From Oryza sativa Japonica Group (taxonomy: Eukaryota; Streptophyta; Magnoliopsida; Poales; Poaceae): a DNA stretch of 64,000 nt. Made by a program: the position numbers and the translations under genes. How positions within the stretch are numbered: position 1 is the first letter of the stretch; each line of letters opens with the position of its first letter. A model generated the notes under the pieces. The model was not told the DNA's origin. It was given only the letters and a program-made list of their open reading frames with translations, and ran no database searches. Shown here piece by piece: positions 47,185-58,513 of the stretch. The stretch is from the NCBI RefSeq assembly GCF_034140825.1, contig NC_089037.1:33534001-33598000 (forward strand). Reading direction: 5' to 3'.

Positions 47185-47300
47185 TAAATCTGAACCTCGT
47201 AGCGAAACAATACAGCACAAAACATGGTAGAGGTTTATTATTATGTAATGGTAGCGCACAACGATACAAGCAATGTACCTTTGCTCATGTAAAGTCATAA

Positions 47301-47543
47301 GAGCAAGGTTAATAGTATAGCTAACTACTAACTTCAATTTATCTATAGCTAATCTAATAGCTAATTCATACAATAGTTGCTTACTATACTATTAGTATAT
47401 GGTCCCACTGTCATACACACATTGTATCTTGGAGTCCGTGTTGTAGCTGGCTACAGATCTGTAGCCCGCTGTTCTTCTCTCTCATCTTTTATCTTATTAA
47501 AATATGTTTGTAGCTGGCTAATAGTCTGCTATTATAACTGCTC
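47301..47543. mobile_element. Tourist MITE
   Basis: Ends GAGCAAGGTTAATAGTATAG and the complement of TATTATAACTGCTC, with TAA target duplications (47298-47300 and 47544-47546). Typical length and ends for a rice Tourist element. Confidence 0.85.
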
Positions 47544-47546
47544 TAA

Positions 47547-47832
47547 GGTCATTCCCAACCCAATGACTAGGATGATGTCCATAACATTAAATAAGCTGCC
47601 ACATAGGATGAAAAATGATATGGCAAGTGAATAAATGAGGAAAGAGAAGGAAACCATGTCTTGCATGAGACATGGTTTCTACACAACATCCAAGACATCA
47701 TGTGAGATAGGTAGCATTAAATTTAAGTATGGAATAGTGGTGTTTGCATTGGAAGAGTAGTGTCTAGTACTAGTTTCTTGATGATGTGGAGTTTATGAAA
47801 ACTATGTCTAGTGTCTTAGGTTGGGAATGGCC
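47547..47832. mobile_element. Tourist-like MITE abutting the previous one
   Basis: Ends GGTCATTCCCAACCCAATGA and the complement of GGTTGGGAATGGCC. The left TAA is the same trinucleotide that ends the preceding element; the right TAA is at 47833-47835. Confidence 0.8.
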
Positions 47833-47989
47833 TAAGAGAGGCAGAAGTAGACACAATTAACCTGATCCGGTAAAAGTGTAGTGCATTTTCGAGTGACACA
47901 CAACTACGGCTACATTGTGACAATGACACAAAACGATAGTTTGCGGGACAATTGGGACAGTAGGTATAACAATTAACCAATATATATAC

Positions 47990-48095
47990 TCCCTCCGTCT
48001 CAATATGTAGCAACCTAGCTAGGATGGGATTAGACTTGTAGTTCTAGGATGGGTCTAATTCCATCCTAAATTGCTACATATTGGGACGGATGGAG
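47990..48095. mobile_element. Stowaway MITE
   Basis: A 106-bp element, CTCCCTCCGTCTCAATATGT with its complement ACATATTGGGACGGATGGAG, flanked by TA. Inner arms (AGGATGGGATTAGAC / GTCTAATTCCATCCT) also pair. Confidence 0.9.
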
Positions 48096-48499
48096 TAATT
48101 ACTTACTACTATTATTATGTAAAAAAAATACTTACTACTATTGCTATAGCTAGTATATCTAGTTAGTATTTGTACATATGTGTGTAGGCGTGGGAGTGTG
48201 TATAACGGTGTATGTGTGTGCGTGTATGTGAGCACATATATCATGCCATGAGAATCATATACATTCATATGTATATCTAGGAAGATGTAAAACCAATCGA
48301 ATTATTCCTACCATATTCATATGTGTAATATCAATCCATGTAACCAGGAATTGAACACAATCGAAGATGACTTTGATGTCACTCAAATTGAACACAATGA
48401 TAGCTTGACTGTGTGTTGGTGTAGGGAGATTGAAAGAGGATGAAAATGAAGAAGGACGAGGGAATCAACACCTTAGATAGAAGAGAGCGATGAGGGATG

Positions 48500-51400
48500 T
48501 CAAGGAAGAAGGAGACGTCAGCAGCATGAGAGTGTCTAAACTCCTAATGGCATGGTAGCAACTGGCTTGGGCAATACTACCTCTCATGTAAGAGATTTTG
48601 TCCATATAGTTAGATTGAGGTAGTACTTCATATACTTAATCGGAACCTATTATCAACATAGTTTGAGGTTAGGTGGGTAGCGGCTAGTGGGTTGGACCAT
48701 GTTGCGAGCCCAACAAGGAGGAGGTGAGTTGGGGTTTAGCCCAAAATTAACATTGTTGATTTGGAATTCAATAAACATTTTTTGATATATTTGAACTGAC
48801 TTCGACTTGAAAGGCTGTAAAAGGAGGGAGGAAAAGAAGCAATGGAGTGGGGGATGCACTCGGAGGGAAAGAGGAACATGCAAGGGCTTTAAAACATCTT
48901 CACAAAAAAAGATCACTTATTTGTTTGTATTTCTATCTGCAGTGAGCTGGCACGTTTCGATGTCTATCGACAGTGAGCTTGCGTATGTTTCGATGTATAT
49001 CTCTCCTGGCTTTAGCTAGGGAGATTCGTTCTAGCCTGGTTAAGCTATAGTGAAGATAAACCTTGCTAGTTGTTAGATTTCAGTAGCCGCTAATTCCTGC
49101 CTATATACGCCAAACTATCAATACCCAATAAACGGGGGCAAATTATTTGTGGACATCTATACCCCTACAATTTTCTCGCGACGCTGGCTTGGCCCACAAA
49201 TTAACATTGTTGATTTGGAATTTAATAAATATTTTCTGGTAGATTTGAACTGAATTCGACTTGATAGGCTCTAAAAGGGAGGGAGGAAAAGAAACAGGAG
49301 AGTGGGGAATGCACTCGAAGAGAAAGAGAAACATGCAAAGGCTTCAAAACATCTTCGCAAAAACAAATCATTTATTTTGGACTTTGATGCGAGGTTTGTT
49401 TGTATTTCTATCTATAGTGAGCTGGTACGTTTCAATTTCTACCAGTCGTGAGCTTGCACGTTTCGATTTCTATCGGTAGTGAGCTTGCATACGTTTCGAT
49501 ATATATCTCTCCTGGCTTTAGTCGGCGAGATTCATTCTAACCTGGTTAAGCTACAGTGAAGATAAATCTTGCTAGTCGTTAGATTTCAGTAGCAGTCAAT
49601 CTGTGCCTATGTATGTCAAACTATCGACGACCAAGAAACAGGAGCAAAATACTTATAGACATCTATACCCTACAATTTTCTCGCAACACAAGCTTGCTAG
49701 AGATCAAGAGATAACCGACTTTAAAACCAGTAGACCAATGTTACTTTAGCAAATGCATAATCTTTGTCTAGGTAGTTAAGACTACCATTGATCTCCACAT
49801 CATGACTATATATGGATTATTAATGTAGTAGCATGGTTGCCCAACTTGTGTCAAAGTAAATGTGCCCCCCCCCCACAACACACACACACACCTCAAAAAA
49901 AAGTGTGTGCTCCACATTGGAGTAACAAGCAACTACAACAATACATGCAGGAATATGAGCATCCACTGTTTGCCCCCCTGGTCCCTTCCATGCAGTAACA
50001 GTTGTCGCATCCTCGATGCGCCATGGAGAGTGGCAGGATTGGCAACCCAAGCCACCACCACCTCCCGTTACTCGCCGCTAACACCGTATCCTCGCAGCGG
50101 CACCCTCCCCAAGCATGATGGCGTCAAGGAAGAAGGAGACATCAACAACATGATGGTGTCTGAACTCCTAACGACATGGTTGCAACTGGCTTGGGCAATA
50201 CTACCTCTGTCCCCATAATATAAGAAATTTTGCCCATATAGTTAGACTGAGGTGGTACTTCAAGCACTTAATCGGAGCCTAGTATCAACATAGTTTGAGG
50301 CTAGGTGGGTAGCGGCTAGTGGGTTGGGCCATGTTGCGGACCCAAAAAGGAGGAGGTGAGTTGGGGTTTGGCCCAAAATTGACATTGTTGATTTGGAATT
50401 TAATAAACAATTTTTTGATAGATTTGAACTGAATTCGACTTGTCGAGTTATAAAAGGGAGGGAGGAAAAGAGTAAGAGAATAGGGGATGCACTCAGAGGG
50501 AAAGAGAAACATGCAACGGCTTTAAAGCATTTTCACAAAAAAAAGATAACTTGTTTGTTTGTATTTCTATCTGTAGTGAGCTGGCACGTTTCGATTTCTA
50601 TCGGCAGCGAGCTTGCATACGTTTCGATGTACATCTCTCCTGGCTTTAGCTGGTGAGATTTGTTCCAGCCTGGTTAAGCTATAGAAAAGATAACCCTGGC
50701 TAGCCGTTAGATTTTAGTAGCCATTAATTCCTGCTTATATATGCCAAACTATCGACGGCCAAGAAACGGGGGCAAAAAATTTGTGAACATCCATACCACT
50801 ATAATTTTCTTGCAACACTGGCTTGGCCCAAAATTAACATTGATGATTTGGAATTTAATAAATTTTTTGGTAGATTTGAACTAAATTCGACTTAACAGAC
50901 TATAAAAGGGAGGGAGGAAAAGAAGCAAGAGAGTGGGGGATGCACTCGGATAGAAAGAGGAACATGCAAACGCTTTAAAATATATTCGCAAAAAAAATCA
51001 CTTATTTAGGACGTGATGCAAGGTTTGTTTGTATTTCTATATGCAGTGAGCTGGTACGTTTCAATTTCTATCGGTAGTGAGCTTGCACATTTCGATTTCT
51101 ATCGACAGTGAGCTTGTGTACGTTTCGATATATATCTCTCATGGCTTTAGACGGCGAGATTCGTTCCAGCCTGGTTAAGCTACAACAATGATAAACCTTG
51201 CTAGTCGTTAGATTTCAGTAGCAGTTAATTCGTGCCTATGTTCGCCAAACTATCGAAATGGGAGCAAAATACTTACGGACATCTATACCCCTACAATTTT
51301 CTCGCAACGCAGGCTTGCTAGAGATCAAAAAATTAAAACCAGTAGATCAATCTTACTTTACCAAATGCATAATCTTTGTCTAGGAATTTAAGCTAGGCTA

Positions 51401-51720
51401 CAATTGATCTCCACATCATAACTAATGGATTGTGAATGTAGTAGCATGGTTGCCCAACTTGTGTCAAAGTAAATATGTCTCCAAAAAAAGTGTGCGCTCC
51501 ACGTTAGAGGAACAAGCAAGCACTGTAATACGTGCAGGAATTGAGCATCCACTGCTTGCCTCCCCCCTTGGGTCCCTCCCATGCAGTAACAGCTGTCGCA
51601 TCCTCGGAGAAGGGGCAGGATCGGCAACCCAACCTAAGTACCCAACCCAACCCCCTTCTCCTCCCGTTATCCCGCCCGCTAACGCCGTAGCCTGGCGGCG
51701 GCGCCTCCCCAAGGCCGTCC
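48500..51720. repeat. Hierarchical tandem repeats upstream of PCF6
   Basis: Two large units (about 48500-50127 and 50128-51720, offset about 1.63 kb) repeat the same order of landmarks, from GTCAAGGAAGAAGGAGAC to TCCACATCATRACTA and CCATGCAGTAACAG. Within each unit a monomer of about 454 bp is present twice (TTRACATTGWTGATTTGG at 48748, 49201, 50379 and 50834). Inside the monomers, 31-33-bp subunits (GTGAGCTTGCACGTTTCGAT) occur two or three times. No transposase, LTR or terminal repeats were seen. Confidence 0.85.
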
Positions 51721-52031
51721 ACTGACAGGTGACAGCTACACCAGTGATGAGGCAGTGAGCTGCCGCTGCCGCTGCCGCCGCCGCAGGCAGATCTGACACA
51801 CGCCGCGCCACTCCAAAGCCTACTTCCGCTGCTGCTGCACGGCACAGCTGCAGCCAGCAGGCAGCAGCAGCAGCAGCAAGCGCCGGCCCGCGCGCGTGAC
51901 GAGAGAGAGCGCGCGCGCGTGCGAGGCGAGGCCAAAAATCACCCACAAAAGCAAGCGAAAAACACCGCGGAAAAAAAGGGAGCCTCTCTCGCGGAACAAG
52001 GCATTGCCCGCCCCGGTCACCGCATTTCGGG

Positions 52032-53105
52032 ATGGAGGCGGCGGTGGGGGACGGGGAAGGCGGTGGCGGCGGCGGCGGGCGGGGGAAGCGTGGGCGGGGA
52101 GGAGGAGGAGGGGAGATGGTGGAGGCGGTGTGGGGGCAGACGGGGAGTACGGCGTCGCGGATCTACAGGGTGAGGGCGACGGGGGGGAAGGACAGGCACA
52201 GCAAGGTGTACACGGCGAAGGGAATCCGCGACCGCCGCGTCCGCCTCTCCGTCGCCACCGCCATCCAGTTCTACGACCTCCAGGACCGCCTCGGCTTCGA
52301 CCAGCCGAGCAAGGCCATCGAGTGGCTCATCAACGCCGCCTCCCCCGCCATCGACACCCTCCCGTCCCTCGACCCCGCCGCCTTCGCCGCCATTCCCCAC
52401 GCCGCCGCCGACGCCGCGCCCACGCGGCGGCGTTCGCAGCAGCAGCAGCAGCAGCTCAGCAACAAGTCCGGATGCAGTAGCACGTCGGAGACCAGCAAGG
52501 GGTCGGACAAGGAGGTCACCGTGGCGAGCGCCCCGGCGCAGGCCGCGTCGTTCACTGAGCTGCTCATTGCTGGGGTGGCGGCGTCGTCGGCGGGGGGTGG
52601 CGCCATTGGCAACGGCGCCGACTGCGTGGGCATCGCGCACCCCGGGAAAGGAGGCGCGGAGGGGGCGTCCACGTACGGCTTCTCCGCCGCCTCGAGCTTC
52701 GGCGACGCGCCACCGATCGGCATGGTGCCGGCGCCGCCGTTCAACTTCTCCGCCCCCGGCGCCGACATGGCGGCGCACTACTCGCTCGCCCAGGACCAGC
52801 TGGCGGCGCCTCCGCCTCCTGCCGGAGGCGACTACAACCTCAACTTCTCCATGTCCTCGGGTTTCTTGGGTGCCAATAGGGGGACCCTTCAGTCCAATTC
52901 GCCGTCGAACATGTCCGGCCACCACCACCACCACCATCAGCAGCAGCTCCAGAGGCTGGACGGCTCCACCATTTCCTTCCTGCTTGGCCACGCCGCCGCG
53001 GCGGCGCACCCGGCGGCGTCCGAGGGCCAGATCACCAGCACCGCCGCGTTGCAGCTGTGGGATGGATTCCGCCACTCCGGCATGAAGGAGAAGAGCAAGA
53101 ACTGA
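52032..53105 (+). CDS. PCF6: TCP transcription factor PCF6 (CIN class, miR319 target)
   Basis: One coding exon, 357 residues. The TCP bHLH domain spans about residues 51-110, with basic region [20 protein letters not shown], helix 1 [14 protein letters not shown] and helix 2 [10 protein letters not shown]. The basic region length is that of class II (CIN) TCPs, nuclear factors that limit cell division in leaf margins and act in cold response in rice. The remainder is low complexity: a Gly/Arg-rich N-terminus, Gln and His runs, and a conserved [10 protein letters not shown]-like C-terminal motif. A miR319 site lies in the coding region (residues 283-289). The ATG chosen is the first in frame after the leader. 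I recall this sequence as rice PCF6; the symbol is from memory, the class from sequence. Confidence 0.92.
   Translation: MEAAVGDGEGGGGGGGRGKRGRGGGGGEMVEAVWGQTGSTASRIYRVRATGGKDRHSKVYTAKGIRDRRVRLSVATAIQFYDLQDRLGFDQPSKAIEWLINAASPAIDTLPSLDPAAFAAIPHAAADAAPTRRRSQQQQQQLSNKSGCSSTSETSKGSDKEVTVASAPAQAASFTELLIAGVAASSAGGGAIGNGADCVGIAHPGKGGAEGASTYGFSAASSFGDAPPIGMVPAPPFNFSAPGADMAAHYSLAQDQLAAPPPPAGGDYNLNFSMSSGFLGANRGTLQSNSPSNMSGHHHHHHQQQLQRLDGSTISFLLGHAAAAAHPAASEGQITSTAALQLWDGFRHSGMKEKSKN
52878..52898 (+). promoter_or_regulatory. miR319 target site in PCF6 mRNA
   Basis: AGGGGGACCCTTCAGTCCAA plus T is complementary to the miR319 core (UUGGACUGAAGGG...), with mismatches only towards the miRNA 3' end. It encodes RGTLQSN, the position at which all miR319-regulated CIN TCPs carry the site. 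Confidence 0.92.
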
Positions 53106-53132
53106 TCGATCCCAGCAACGCATCCTCCAAAG

Positions 53133-55515
53133 GTAAGAGACTAGATTTCGTAATCTAAGACTAATGTTCGCGCAATTTCGTCATCTTGATTCGATTGCAA
53201 TCTTCTTGGAAGCCGCTCGAGGTGGCCTCGTTCCCTGAAAAATCCCACTAAAAACTCTTTTGTTGCATTCGACGTGTGTCCCCAAAAACTTTCGAGGCGG
53301 GATACCTGCATTTTGCTTTGCATGGATTCAGGCCAAACAGGTGTCGATTGCTCATCGCTGGGGGAAGGATTTCGTAGGAATCAGGCCAATCACATGGGTT
53401 CTGAGTTGCACGGATTTGCATTTTTAATGCAATAAACTGTAGGAAGCCATATCTACTCTACGTCGCATTATACACGGAAAAAGGATCGAAGTTAATAGTA
53501 TGAATTGCATCAACATGAACTGGCAAGCTGTATATACTGTTCGTATGACAATATATGCAGCAAGCCTTGAATGAAGCAAGTTACTGTTCAAATCACAAGA
53601 GTTCCTTCTAAGAAAATTATGGAAAATAAGTGAGATCTTTATACAGTAAGAAAAGGTGTTTCATTTATTATTTGCATTGCAATGCGTACTCATTACTAGA
53701 ACTTACCAGTTCTAGTAGATTATTAAAGCATGATGAACAGTACTTAGCCAAGTAGTAATTGGTTTAATTAGGAAGTTAGAAATTGAAGAAATGCTCTATA
53801 TGTCTAAAGGAACAGTGCTTTATGATATTTTTTTTTCTGAAGTGAAATGTTGAAATGACACTTTGGTACAACCACATAAAAGCCAAATTAAAGAAGTGAA
53901 AAACTTTATGGTCATATATAGCATATAACATCTCAAGGTGGGTTGTGGATCAAACAATAAATTTTAGTAAAGTGAGACCCACTTTAGGCCCTGTTTAGTT
54001 TCAAAGTTTTTTTCCAAACTTCCAACTTTCCATCACATCAAACCTTTCATACACACACAACTTTTCTATCACATCGTACCAATTTCAACCAAACCTCCAA
54101 ACTTCAGTGTGAACTAAACACAGCCTTAGTTTTTAAGAAGGATGCCATAATAAAAGATTTTTCCTAGTACTAACAGAGGTATGCCTGCTCTGAATATGAT
54201 AATGGAAACCTGGAGTATAAAAGACATTAGATATTTGAAAGTGTTGACAGTACCATAAAGCATTTCTACCTGTGCATGATTAGTTAGTAGTACTTGTTCT
54301 CCTATCTGAAGAAAAGATAGAGTTAGTACAGCTCTGAATGATCAACTTTATGAACCTTGGTAGTATTAGATAGTCTTCTATTGATATGTTATAATTGTTT
54401 GGTGATCTTATTTATTCCATCATCACAATTCACACTTGTTCTATACAAATTTTCTCAACTAAAGCTTGATATATATGAACCAAAGTTCAGCTCAATTTTG
54501 CTTTGGCATTAGAGCCTGTCAAACCAGTGTTAGAAATGAAAATCAATTAAAAAAAATCCTGAAAAGGGTAGGACTTATGTATCTCTTGTGCTTTTCCTTT
54601 AATTGGGCTTTGCAAGCTTCCAAAGTGAGCTAGGCACCTTGCATCTTATGGATAGAACGTTGTTTTCCTTCAAATGTTGCAAACTTCCAACTTCGCACTA
54701 TCTAGTGCAGGTCCATTTGGAAAAATGTTGGCTGATGGGTAGTGTTCCTGGTGGGGGACCTAACCAGGTAGTGTACACGATTACATGTGCAAACCTGACC
54801 ATTGTTAAGTATTAAAACATCATACTCAAATCTTAACCAGTACTAGTAGTATTGTTTAGAAAATCCTAGACAGCTGACCTCCTAATTTGCTAGCCAATTA
54901 ATTAGGAGCATGTTTTGATTCAGTGTATGCATGGACACCTTCTTGCTGGGCATCTAGATTAAGGTAATACTCTATTTAGTAGAAGTACTAGTAGTACATT
55001 TTTCTGGCGTGACTGCTATGCTCATCAACAGGGAGTAAATTGAAGTAGTCTGAGAGACAAACAGTCAGGGAGGTAGTACAGTTTCAGGTCTTGATGGATG
55101 TTCCGTTCCTAACTGTATGCTGGCATGGTTCTCACTGCAACCAACTTCCAAACATGAAGAACGTTTTCAAAAATTGAAAATGAGTTCATTTTTCTTCAGA
55201 CACGAGTTGTTCTTTTCCCCCCGTTCGTTGTGTGCAGTAAAAGCTGCCGGCAAGTCACTCTACATCATCTGTTCAATATTCTTTTTTTTAGATAATTCTG
55301 TTAAATATTCTCATCTTATTATACTAGTATCCCCCAATGGCATCCTAATTTCTGTTCACATAATGCCTGAGGTGTCCTCATATCACTACACAAGTTGACA
55401 TCTACAAGAAACATCTTACAATACAATTTTCTTACCAGTAGCATTTGCAGTACAAACTACAGTAATTAATTACTACAGAATTTTGCATCTCATCACCATG
55501 TCTGTCAACCTGCAG
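53133..55515 (+). other. Probable intron in the PCF6 3' UTR
   Basis: A strong donor (AAAG|GTAAGAG) lies 27 bp after the stop codon. A good acceptor (AACCTGCAG|GAACTGAAG) is at 55515, followed by plausible 3' UTR sequence to about 56000. The 2.4 kb between holds no gene and one MITE (53987-54125). Inferred from signals only. Confidence 0.5.
53987..54125. mobile_element. Tourist/Harbinger-like MITE
   Basis: Ends GGCCCTGTTTAGTTTCAAAG and the complement of AACTAAACACAGCC, flanked by TTA on both sides. Same family as the copies at 44800 and 57983. Confidence 0.85.
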
Positions 55516-56386
55516 GAACTGAAGATATCATCATCAGATTAATTGTTGTCACCTTTCCAGCAAGAGCTCACCGTGGGGAGCTGCTACAAGTTTATTGCGA
55601 TGACTGCCCGTGTTCTTTTAGCTGGGTCATCGTTCTGCTATGCTGTTTTTTGGCCATCATGAACACCCTGCCGCTGCTGCTACCTGCCATTGCCATCACT
55701 CAGACAATCTTGTGAATTTCCTTCTTTTTCCTAGATGAAGCTGCTGTACAAATTTTTGTGGGAGACGTGAGTTTCGAACAAGAATAAGCGTGTCCCGTAG
55801 CCAGCGTTAAACCTTTCCCTTCCAGAAATATTTTTCGAGTGAATTGAAATTCATATGTGCCTCTGGTTATTGGAGTGGCATTATTGTGTTCTCTCTGTCT
55901 CGCGGTTTGCGCTATAAAGTTGAGATAAATCTGATCATCTCGTGGTTCGTCCCGTTTATTTCCTCAGGATTGAATTTAAATTCCATACATACATGGCTAC
56001 ATACTACATTTGTCAAAAGAAAATCCAACCTAGGTAAGGATGTAGTCCAAGTTTGATTATTTTTTTTTAAGACGGAGAGAGCAGTCCCTCTCTTTAAAAT
56101 ATACTTTGCGAGGGAGTAGACATTTTGCGTGATGCCTGGTCTCCAATATTGTTAGAGGTGTGTTAGGACATAGTAAAATGTACTTTCTCCGTCCCGCAAA
56201 AAGACCTAATCTAGGAGATGAATCTTGACATACACTATATTCATATTTCATCTTTAGAATTAGATTCTTTTATGAGTATGGTGACTGATTAGCTTATGGA
56301 TAGGTTCTTTGTAGTGGAACTAGGATTCATCATTCATGTACTAGACAGGGGTGTTTGCATTTACAAGTAATATGTATTTTTTCATA

Positions 56387-56543
56387 CTCCCTCTGTCCCT
56401 AAAAAATCTCCCTAAAAAATCAATCTAGTACCGGATATGACACATCATAGTACTACGAATCTGAACATATATATGTCTAGATTCATCGTATTATAATATA
56501 TCTCATCCGGTGCTAGATTCGTTTTTTTATGAAACAGAGGGAG
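56387..56543. mobile_element. Stowaway MITE
   Basis: Ends CTCCCTCTGTCCCTAAAAAA and the complement of TTTTTTTATGAAACAGAGGG..., flanked by TA. The core has AATCTAGTACCGGATATGAC facing ATATCTCATCCGGTGCTAGA. Confidence 0.85.
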
Positions 56544-57096
56544 TATGTGTTTATAAGGATAGTCGGTAAGTGGCAGAAGATGAGTGTGCGCACATCACGC
56601 TGTGACTCTAAGTTTGTACCGTGTTTTTTCCCAAAGCTTTTTCCCTTTTAGCCTTGCACCGTGTGGACATGGGGCCAAATCTAAGTGATGGCCTGCTAGG
56701 CAGCAACAATATAGCATGGGCCTCACGGCCCATATAGGCGTTTGGAGTGTGTGTCCTCTTGCACGTGACACCTTGAGAAACACGGAGAGAAAATTCCCGA
56801 ATTAGTGGCTAAACAACTAAACAAGTACTCGTACTAACTTAAATTTCTATAATGCATAAGAGTACTCAGCAATCCGCATAACCAAAGCCAACTTTTTTTA
56901 GTTTCAAAGGACAAACTTTATTTAGTGACAATCTCAGAGAATCGGAGGCAACTCTCTGCTGCCACCAACCATCCCACACACAAGCACTCAACGGTAACAA
57001 CAAACTCACACACACTTGGCCACTGAAACAACGGACGAATCGTTCACGTAGCGAACGCAACCGCCAATCGATCCCTGCAACTTCGCATCCACCGAT

Positions 57097-57792
57097 CTAC
57101 TCGACGCCGTACTTCTTCTTGAGGACGCCGACGAAGTCGTAGACCTTCTCCGGCGAGGGGAGGTGCTTGACGACGGAGTCGATCCGGCCGCACCGCCGCG
57201 CCCACGCCGCCAGCCTCGGCGCCACCTCCTCCACGCTGAACCCGCCGCACCTCTCGTAGCTGTAGAACCACGCCGTGAACGGCACGAGCGCGACGTCGAC
57301 GAACCCGAGCCTGCCGCCGCCGCCGCCGCCGAAGAACTCCCGGTCGCCGAGCTCCGCCTCCAGCGTGCGGAGGATCTCCGCCATCTCGCGCCCCGCCGCC
57401 GCCTGCGGCTCACCCTTGAGCCTCCACAGCCTGGACCCGCAGTCGTAGAGCTTCCTGTCGACGTAGTCCGCCCAGAACCTCGCCGTGGCGCGCGCGTACG
57501 CGGCGTCGGCGTCGCCGGAGTTCGCCGGAGGGAGGAGGTGGGGGGTGCCGGGGAACGCGTCGTCGAGGTACTGGAGGATGACGAGGGACTCGGAGACGGG
57601 GCGGCCGGCGTGGAGGAGGACGGGGATCTTCCTGTGGACGGGGTTGGAGCGGAGGAGGAGGTCGCTCTTGTTGCCGAGGTCCTCCTCGCGGTACTCGAAC
57701 TCCAGCCCCTTCTCCGCCATGGCGATCCGGCACCGCTGCCCGAACGGGCTCACCCAGAAATCGAGCAGCACCAGCTCCTTCTCCTCCGCCAT
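57097..57792 (-). CDS. Tau-class glutathione S-transferase
   Basis: One uninterrupted exon, 231 residues, normal length for the class. It conjugates glutathione to electrophiles in the cytosol and is typically induced by stress, herbicide safeners or auxin. The N-terminal thioredoxin-like domain (1-85) has LLDFWVSPFGQRCRIAMAEK with the catalytic Ser15, the tau-typical EDLGNKSDLLLRSNPVHRKI, and the glutathione-binding PVSESLVILQYLDD. The helical domain has RFWADYVDRKLYDCGSRLW. The gene lacks the single intron that most tau GST genes have after the segment near DYVDRK. The ATG follows a TATA box by about 80 bp. The 3' end of the gene lies close to 57000. Confidence 0.96.
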   Translation of the reverse strand: MAEEKELVLLDFWVSPFGQRCRIAMAEKGLEFEYREEDLGNKSDLLLRSNPVHRKIPVLLHAGRPVSESLVILQYLDDAFPGTPHLLPPANSGDADAAYARATARFWADYVDRKLYDCGSRLWRLKGEPQAAAGREMAEILRTLEAELGDREFFGGGGGGRLGFVDVALVPFTAWFYSYERCGGFSVEEVAPRLAAWARRCGRIDSVVKHLPSPEKVYDFVGVLKKKYGVE

Positions 57793-57866
57793 GGCTATAG
57801 CTTTTCAACTAGAGACCGAGTTGTGTGTTGTTCTTTGGTAGTGGAGGGCGATCAGTGGGTTGGTCG

Positions 57867-57875
57867 CTTTTATAG
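57867..57875 (-). promoter_or_regulatory. TATA box of the tau GST gene
   Basis: CTATAAAAG on the minus strand, about 80 bp upstream of the start codon. A strong TATA fits an inducible gene. Confidence 0.65.
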
Positions 57876-57982
57876 GTAGCAATGGATGGATTCCTCAGCA
57901 TTCGACTGCATCGCGCCTTTATCACTTGGGACTCATTTAGGACATGATACAGTGACAGCGAAGGATCTCAATCCGTTTATGA

Positions 57983-58124
57983 TGTGTTTAGTTCACGTTA
58001 AAATTAAAAATTTGGTTGAAATTGAAACGATGTGATGAAAAAGTCGCAAGTTTGTGTGTAGGAAAGTTTTGATGTGATGAAAAATTTGAAAGTTTGAAGA
58101 AAAAATTTGGAACTAAACTCGACC
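57983..58124. mobile_element. MITE (GTTTAGTTCACGYTAAAATT family)
   Basis: Begins TGTGTTTAGTTCACGTTAAA and ends TTTGGAACTAAACTCGACC. It lies a few bases from a second copy, in the GST promoter flank. Confidence 0.65.
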
Positions 58125-58134
58125 TCCTTATGTT

Positions 58135-58513
58135 GTGTTTAGTTCACGCTAAAATTAGAAGTTTGGTTAAAATTAGAATGATGTGACGGAAAAGTTTAAA
58201 GTTTATGAGGCTGTTTGGATCCATCCCATAGAATGCCGCACCTCATGTTAGTCAGCTACAACTGCTTATCCTTTGTTTGTTTTGCTTCTATAGTTTAGCC
58301 TGCCAAAGAAAGTTAGGTAGCTTCTTGCTGCTTTGCCACATATTTTTGAGCCAAAGCTATGTTAAGAATTTCGTTCGCCACACTTTTGGTATGTGCTAAC
58401 TTGAGGTGTGGTAAGTTGAAATACCCAACCAAATATACCTTATGTGTGTAGAAAAGTTTTAATGTAATAAAAAAGTTAGAAGTTTAAAGAAAAAATTTGG
58501 ATCTAAACACGGT
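58135..58513. mobile_element. Second copy of the same MITE, split by another element
   Basis: The left part is 58135-58207 and the right part 58440-58513 (ends ATCTAAACACGGTG). The insert 58208-58439 opens AGGCTGTTTGGATCC and closes CCAACCAAATATACC. TTATG on both sides (58203-58207 and 58440-58444) looks like its target duplication. Confidence 0.7.

Noticed and set aside
49868-49900. CRISPR-like or satellite array at the C and CA runs
   Set aside because: Simple homopolymer and dinucleotide runs; the only true periodicity here is the PCF6-upstream repeat.
52017-53123. Minus-strand 368-codon frame opposite PCF6
   Set aside because: A shadow of the TCP coding exon; Arg/Gly-rich and without domains.
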